Notes under the pieces: generated by a model | What the model was told of the DNA's origin: nothing | The model's input: the letters and a program-made list of their open reading frames with translations, nothing else | Databases searched by the model: none | Assembly (NCBI GenBank): GCA_910592005.1 | Contig: CAJVPP010000061.1 | Coordinates: 1-53,975, forward strand | Origin: Funneliformis mosseae | Lineage: Eukaryota > Glomeromycota > Glomeromycetes > Glomerales > Glomeraceae | Direction of reading: 5' to 3' | Length of the DNA stretch: 53,975 nt | Program-made: the position numbers and the translations under genes | Part shown: one piece after another, positions 48,051 through 53,975 of the stretch | Layout: every line of letters starts with the position of its first letter | Position numbering within the stretch: position 1 is the stretch's first letter

Positions 48051-49655
48051 ACAAATGATTATATAAAGTTTAATTAAATATAATTTATAATATAAAAATT
48101 GAAGAGAAAGTTAGTATTAAAAAAAAATTGTAACAGAAAATCAAGATGTATAAAAATTAAAAGGATGTGTTATTTGCAACTAAAGTAATAAAGAATTAAA
48201 ATAGATAATAAGAAATAAACAATAAAAAATAATAATAATATAATTTTAGGAAATTTTAAGTGAAAAGAGATTGATATTTTTATTTTTATTATTTATTTAT
48301 TATCTTTAAATTAGAAAATCTATTTTTAAAGAATTAATCATTGCTATTGCAAATTTTGAAATAAAAGAAAATAAAAAATTAAAAAAAATATTATTATTTT
48401 TATCTAAAATTATTTTATAAGTTGAAGAAAATTTATTAGTTTTAATAAATTATGTTTTAATAATTAAAAATTAAAATTTTTAAAAAATATTTTATTTCAA
48501 AAAAATTTATCATATTAAAAAGTTTTAATTATTTTTAATAAAATAAATATTAAATTTACCAAAATTTTATTAATATAATAAATTTTAGATTTAAAATACT
48601 AATTAATTTAGAATACAATTTCTATCTTTAAGATATTTTATATTAATTTTATTATTATTAAGTATATTAATAACTAAAAAAAAAAAAAAAATAATTTAAG
48701 ATAGATAATTATTTTATATTAATAATATTTAATATAGTAAATTGAAGAATTTTATTAATATTTTGCACAAATTTTAGATTTTATATTCTTTTATATAATC
48801 TACTAAAAATATATATAATTATTTATATATAATTTTATATTCTTTAAAATATATTACTACTTTAGTAGTATCTTAATTAACTAAATAAAATTTATATATA
48901 ATATAATAAATAAATAATTTTTTTTTCTAATTATATTATTACATTATTAATTTTAATTATTAGTTTATAATTATAGTTAATTATTAATTTAAGATTTTAA
49001 AATTATTTTTAATTTTATTAATTTATCATTTAAATATTTCATCATTTTTAAAATAAATCAAATTTTAATTATAATTTTTTTATTGAAAAATTTGTATTAT
49101 TTATATTACAATTATCAAATTTATTAATTCTAAATATTGTAACATTTATATATTATTTAATATATTTTTATATAATATTAAATACTTTTTATCAGTTATT
49201 TATTAATAATAATTTATTAATTATATTATATAAGAGTTTTAATTTTATCAACCAATTTCTTTTTATTACATAAAAATAATTTATTCAAATATTCTTTACA
49301 TATTTTAAAATATAATATAATATATTAAAATATATTAGTAAATAATTGTAATAAAATGAGAAAATGAAAAATAATTGTTAGCTACAAAATATATTTTTTT
49401 ATTTGATTAATTATTTTCTCTTTATCATTATTAAATATTAAAAAATACTTTAAAAAATATTAGGTTAATTTTTTTTCTTGATTTTCTAAAAAATTATATT
49501 TTTTATTTTTGACATATCTATCAATAAAATATTTCTTATAAGTATTATATTTATTAATAAATAATCATTAAAAAACTGCTTTTTATACTAAATATATACT
49601 ATAAAAACTTTTTCATTAATATTATGATATTCTAATCAATCTTTATAAGAGTCTA
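48051..49655. other. AT desert, no gene seen
   Basis: About 1.6 kb of nearly pure A+T. Short runs and TATA strings are everywhere. No open frame of useful length and no recognised element. Confidence 0.6.
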
Positions 49656-50302
49656 GTTCATTTCACTGATAAATGGTTTACCAATTATTATTTTACTGAT
49701 AAACACTTCACTGACAGGATCATTTCACTAATAAACATTTCATTGATAATTATTTTACTGATATAATTATATTTATTTTGCTGACAAACATTTTACCACC
49801 AGTATCATTTCATCAATAAGATCATTTCATCAATAATTTATTTATTTTTTTTTTATTAAATTTATATTATAAATGAATTATTAATATAATAATAATATAA
49901 ATAAAATTTTACATTTAAAAGTTTTAATAAAAAGGAATTTTCTAATTCAACAGTCACATGTTATTTATAGTTATTTTACATATTTTATTAATATTACATA
50001 TTAATATAGATGGCAATTAATAAATAAATAAAAATATTTCAAAATAAATAATCAAATTTATTGAAAAAATATAAATTAAAGCATTTATTGCAATTTTTTA
50101 ACTTACAAAATATATATGTTTTTAAGAATGTTAGTAAAATAATTGTCAGTAAAATATTTGTTGATGAAATAAATATGTCAGTAAAATGATTATATTAATG
50201 AAATAGTCATTAGTAAAATGTTTGTCAGTAAAATGATCCTATTATTAAAGAGTTTATCAGTGAAATAATTGTCAGTAAATCATTTGTCAGTAAAATAAAT
50301 GC
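49656..50302. mobile_element. Foldback element with iterated TTTTACTGACAAA ends
   Basis: The left arm (49656-49840) repeats TTTCACTGATAAA or TTTTACTGACAAA about eight times at roughly 24-bp spacing. The right arm (50130-50302) carries the complement, TTTGTCAGTAAAA, in the same spacing. The arms align as inverted repeats of about 170 bp, including the shared GGATCATTT spacer. The 290-bp loop is AT-only. Non-coding. Confidence 0.75.
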
Positions 50303-50716
50303 GATTTCTTTATAAATATTATACTATGATTTTTTTAAAATAATAGTTTTTGACTTTTAACTGAAACTTTATTTTTATCAATTATAATATTTGACTTCTT
50401 TTAAGAGTTTTACTATTTTGTTTAAAGTGATCTATAATTTTATTTTAAAAAAAAAATAAATTTGATTATATTATGAAGATAATAATAATCAAATTTTTAA
50501 AAAATAATAATTAAATATTTTCAAATATTGCAATTAAATATATTTTTGAAAAAATTAAATATATATTTATTTTTTTATTTTTTTTATATCTTTTTTATTA
50601 AGTAATTATGTAAAATTATATAGAATTATATAGATTATGTATAATTTTATATAATTATATACAAAATTTCTATACAGATTTCTATATATATTTATCAAAT
50701 TTATATGGGTTAATTG
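50303..50716. other. AT-rich gap, no gene seen
   Basis: About 400 bp of simple A+T-rich sequence. At 50610-50660 TATATAATTATATA-like palindromic strings recur. Nothing else. Confidence 0.5.
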
Positions 50717-50851
50717 CTAGGAAAATCAAATTCCAGGAATTTTTTAACAAAATTAAGATTTTTATTATATTTTAGTTTTTGATATTATTAGATTAAAATG
50801 CATTAAGCTCTTAATTTTAGTCAAAAATTTCTCAGAACCTGATTTTTCTAG
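50717..50851. mobile_element. Palindromic MITE, best copy of a three-copy family
   Basis: A 135-bp element bounded by CTAG at both ends. Left CTAGGAAAATCAAATTCCAG, right (reverse complement) CTAGAAAAATCAGGTTCTGA; both then run into AATTTTTTAACAAAATTAAG or AATTTTTGACTAAAATTAAG. The arms are about 41 bp. Relatives are at 24751-24891 and 28032-28154. Confidence 0.8.
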
Positions 50852-50929
50852 AAATCCTCTTATATGCAAGAATTTTGTGAGTAATGTACAAATATACTAG
50901 TTATACTATAAAATTACATTTATTTATTA

Positions 50930-51720
50930 TAATAATCTGTAGTATAAATATTATATTACTATACCATAATAATTTACATTATTATAGTTAAATGATATTT
51001 TATTATTCTTCTTAAATAATTTATTATTATACTAAATAAATGATTATTTATTATATAAAGAATAATCTATATTTATTCTAGTTAAATAATCTTTATTGTT
51101 TAAAAATAAAATTTATTTTTATCGATTTAAATGATTTTATCTTTTAAAAAAAAAATTTATCATTATTCTAATTGAACAATATTCTATTATTCAAAATAAT
51201 AATTTATTATTATTAAAAGAATAAATCTATATTATTTAAAAAGAATAATTCATTTTATTTTAGCTGAATAATTCTTTATTGTATAATTAAAATAACTATT
51301 ATTTAAAAGAATAATTCATTTTTATTTTAATTAAATAATATTTTATTCAAAAAAAATAATTCATTATTATTTTAATTATATTATTTAAAAAACAATTTAT
51401 TTTAGTTTATGTTAAATAATAATTATTCAATTAAAATGATAATAAATTATTTTTGAATAATAAAGTATTATTTATTAAAATAAAAATAAATTATTCTTTT
51501 TGAATTATTTAACTATAATAATTAAAAATTTTTTTTTTTTTAAATAATAGAATATTATTAACTAGAATAAAAATAAATTATTTTTTTAAATAATAGTTAT
51601 TTTAATTATACAATAAAGAATCATTTAACAAAAATGAAAACAATTATTTTTTTGAACAATAATAGTTTATTAAAATAATTTATTATTATAGTTATCAGTT
51701 TATTTTCAGTTATTTTAACG
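50930..51720. repeat. Large AT palindrome with satellite-like arms
   Basis: Units built around GAATAATTCATTTTTATTTTA and AAATAATATTTTATTC recur from about 50930 and reverse orientation near 51446. A tract at 51272-51308 (TTCTTTATTGTATAATTAAA and onward) recurs as an inverted copy of about 37 bases ending at 51620. The two sides could fold into one long hairpin of at least 250 bp per arm. Non-coding; resembles the inner satellites of the foldback elements. Confidence 0.7.
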
Positions 51721-53975
51721 TTTAAGTTGAAAGGCTGCAGCAATTAATTCTATATGTTAGAATTTCTGACTTTAGAATTTCTTTAAGCCTTACAAATATT
51801 CGTTATATTTAAATTAACTTAGCAATTTATTATATCTTAAAATTTAAGATATATAAGTTGAACTTGTAATAACAAACTTAATAGCAAGTTAATGTAGGAT
51901 ATCATAATAAATCTTAGATAAGAGATAATATTGAAGAGAAAAGTAAAATTATATGAATTAAAATGATTTCTTTATTTATAATACTGAAACTTATAAGTAA
52001 CTTATAAATAAGTTAATTTACAACTTTTATTCTATTTATACAAAAATAAATTTGCTATAGTTAATTTCTTGCTATGCTATAAACTAATTATTTTAGTAAA
52101 CTTCAGTTATAAAATAATAAAAATAATAAAATAAAGATATAAAATATAAAATAAATTATAATAATAATAAAATAAAAAAAATAATAAAAATAATAATTTA
52201 ACATTAAATAAATCATTCTGATTTTCTAATACAGTATATTGATCAAGATTTTTCTTAATATGATCTATATAAAATTAAATCCAATGACTTTTATAAATTA
52301 TTTTTCTAAGGCAAATTTTTAATATTAATATTATTTAAAAGAATAATTATAATTTATATAGACTGATTTTTATATTATTAAGATTGTAATCCTAGAATCT
52401 AATTCTGAAATACAGTTCTAAAACATAAATTTTATAAGACTAAATCTCTTTTTAGACTAAAGTTTCAAGACTGAGTTAGAATCAAACTGAATTTTAATAT
52501 TCTTATTTTAAAATTTAAATATAGTCTTAGTGCAAAAATCTTTAAACATTTAAATTAGATAATTATATAATCTATTTGCAAAATATGTTACATTCTTTTA
52601 AAAATAAGCAATATATTTTAATATTATTATTTATTTTTAAGTATTTAGATAAAAAATTCATTTTTATACTAAGATAAAAATAAAATTTATATTAAATTTT
52701 TTAAAATTATTATTAAAAAACTTTAAAATTCAATACTAATTTTATTATAAATCTTGTAATTATTAATTATGTTAATCATTAATTTATTATATAAAATACA
52801 AATAAATTTTAATTTAGCTAAATATTTATTCTTTTATATAAATGTTACAATCTAAAGAAAAAGAGTTGTCAAATATAAGATCATAAATATAAATAAACTT
52901 TATATTTTATCAAATAGAAAATATAAGTTATTATCTATATAAAAGAATATAAATATAATAAAATAGCAGAATATTTTGACTTCAATTATAATATAATAAG
53001 TAACAAGTTTAAACTAGATAATTAAAACAAAAGAAAAAGTAAATAATTTAGATCTAAATAAAATGCTTTTTTTAAAAATTAAAAAAAGCTTTATAATTAG
53101 ATTATAAAATAAAAAAAAATAAGGTTTCATAATAATCTATACAATAATATAAAGTAGAATATTAGAAAATTTTAAAAGAACTGAATATAATGATTTTTTA
53201 TAATAAGTTAAAAAATTTTAAAATATTTTATTACTGATTATCACTTTTATAAAGATATAAATTGATATTATTACGATTAGTTCTTTAAGATACTTATAAG
53301 TAATAAGCAAAGTAATATTTATGGGTGATAAGCAGAAGGTTTAATTTGGTAATTAGATTTAGAAGAGTATCAGTAAATTAACAGTTTATTTAATAACTAT
53401 AATAATAGAATACTGCTTCAGTCGGCACTTTGTATTATACAATTATATTAGAGGGATTAAACTAAACTATTATATAAAACTATAAGGGTCATGACAGATA
53501 TTAGCTGATATGCTATTTATTATAGAAATCCTTCCCTCCTTTCTGAGGAATGGATATATTATACAAGAGTTGATCAGCAAAGATTTTATATAAAATATAG
53601 TATGCGTTATACACGTTCTGCATTATTTATGTTACTGCACTTTCTTTTTATCTATTTTTTCAAATAATTATATTTATAAAATGAAGTATAAAGTGGAAAT
53701 AATTTAAAAGAGTAGCATCAATAAGTCATAAAAATAATCATAAAAAAGAAAAATTTTGACTTTTTTTAATATTGCGTCTTTCATCTTATTATGCCTTAAT
53801 TAATTAAAAAATTGTAAAAAAAGATAAAAAATTGACTTTCTTATATATTGATTGATTTTTTATTTGACTTTTAAAATGCAAAAATTCCTAATTATACCAA
53901 AATATAATAAAAATTATATTTATAAAAATCCAACCACATAACACTAACTTTTACAAATGCATTTGCGTATCATTA
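51721..53975. other. AT-rich right end, no gene supported
   Basis: No open frame or conserved motif was recognised. Two patches have more even composition: 51715-51900 and 53330-53640 (for example CTTCAGTCGGCACTTTG and CCTTCCCTCCTTTCTGAGGA). The second could be a piece of an LTR, a gene remnant or an unannotated non-coding transcript; I cannot tell which. Confidence 0.4.

Overview
The window looks like nuclear DNA of a filamentous fungus, most likely an arbuscular mycorrhizal one (Glomeromycotina, Rhizophagus-like). This is an inference from very high A+T, host genes with many 70-160 bp GT-AG introns, and a crowd of decayed transposons of kinds I associate with those genomes: a LINE with its own RNase H, PIF1-like helicase fragments, pogo/Tigger and Tc1 elements. 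No rRNA, tRNA, CRISPR array or bacterial-type operon was seen.

Layout. 302-7511 is a minus-strand LINE retrotransposon with gag-like, endonuclease, reverse transcriptase and RNase H parts, all broken by stops and frameshifts. 7700-8767 is a plus-strand PIF1-helicase pseudogene. 9973-10144 is a TA-flanked MITE. 11336-18730 is the only stretch with intact host genes: a 17-exon XPF/Rad1 structure-specific endonuclease gene on the plus strand (1022 aa when spliced), converging on a 3-exon RCC1-type Ran exchange factor gene on the minus strand (637 aa when spliced). Both reading frames close exactly across all introns, and both starts have in-frame stops just upstream.

From about 19 kb to the end the window is a repeat graveyard of extreme A+T. 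It holds small palindromic MITEs (24751-24891, 27227-27430, 28032-28154, 28170-28315, 50717-50851), TA-flanked MITEs with iterated inner motifs (23689-23948, 32751-32944), and four foldback or palindrome-type elements (29560-30688, 44401-44944, 49656-50302, about 50930-51720). It also holds a complete but dead Tc1/mariner element (30764-32076), a RNase H remnant of a second LINE (34430-35090), a complete but dead pogo/Tigger element (37804-41351), diverged direct repeats (42.9-43.95 and 46.39-48.05 kb), and coding-like debris of unknown origin.

Functionally, XPF works in nucleotide excision and crosslink repair and RCC1 maintains the Ran-GTP gradient. They are neighbours but no shared pathway is implied, although a 13-base CCAAT-containing string occurs upstream of both. 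I found no convincing new multi-gene system. The most unusual material is the set of elements with iterated motifs or palindromic satellites, and the triplicated DRPRRN plus AT-hook extension on RCC1.
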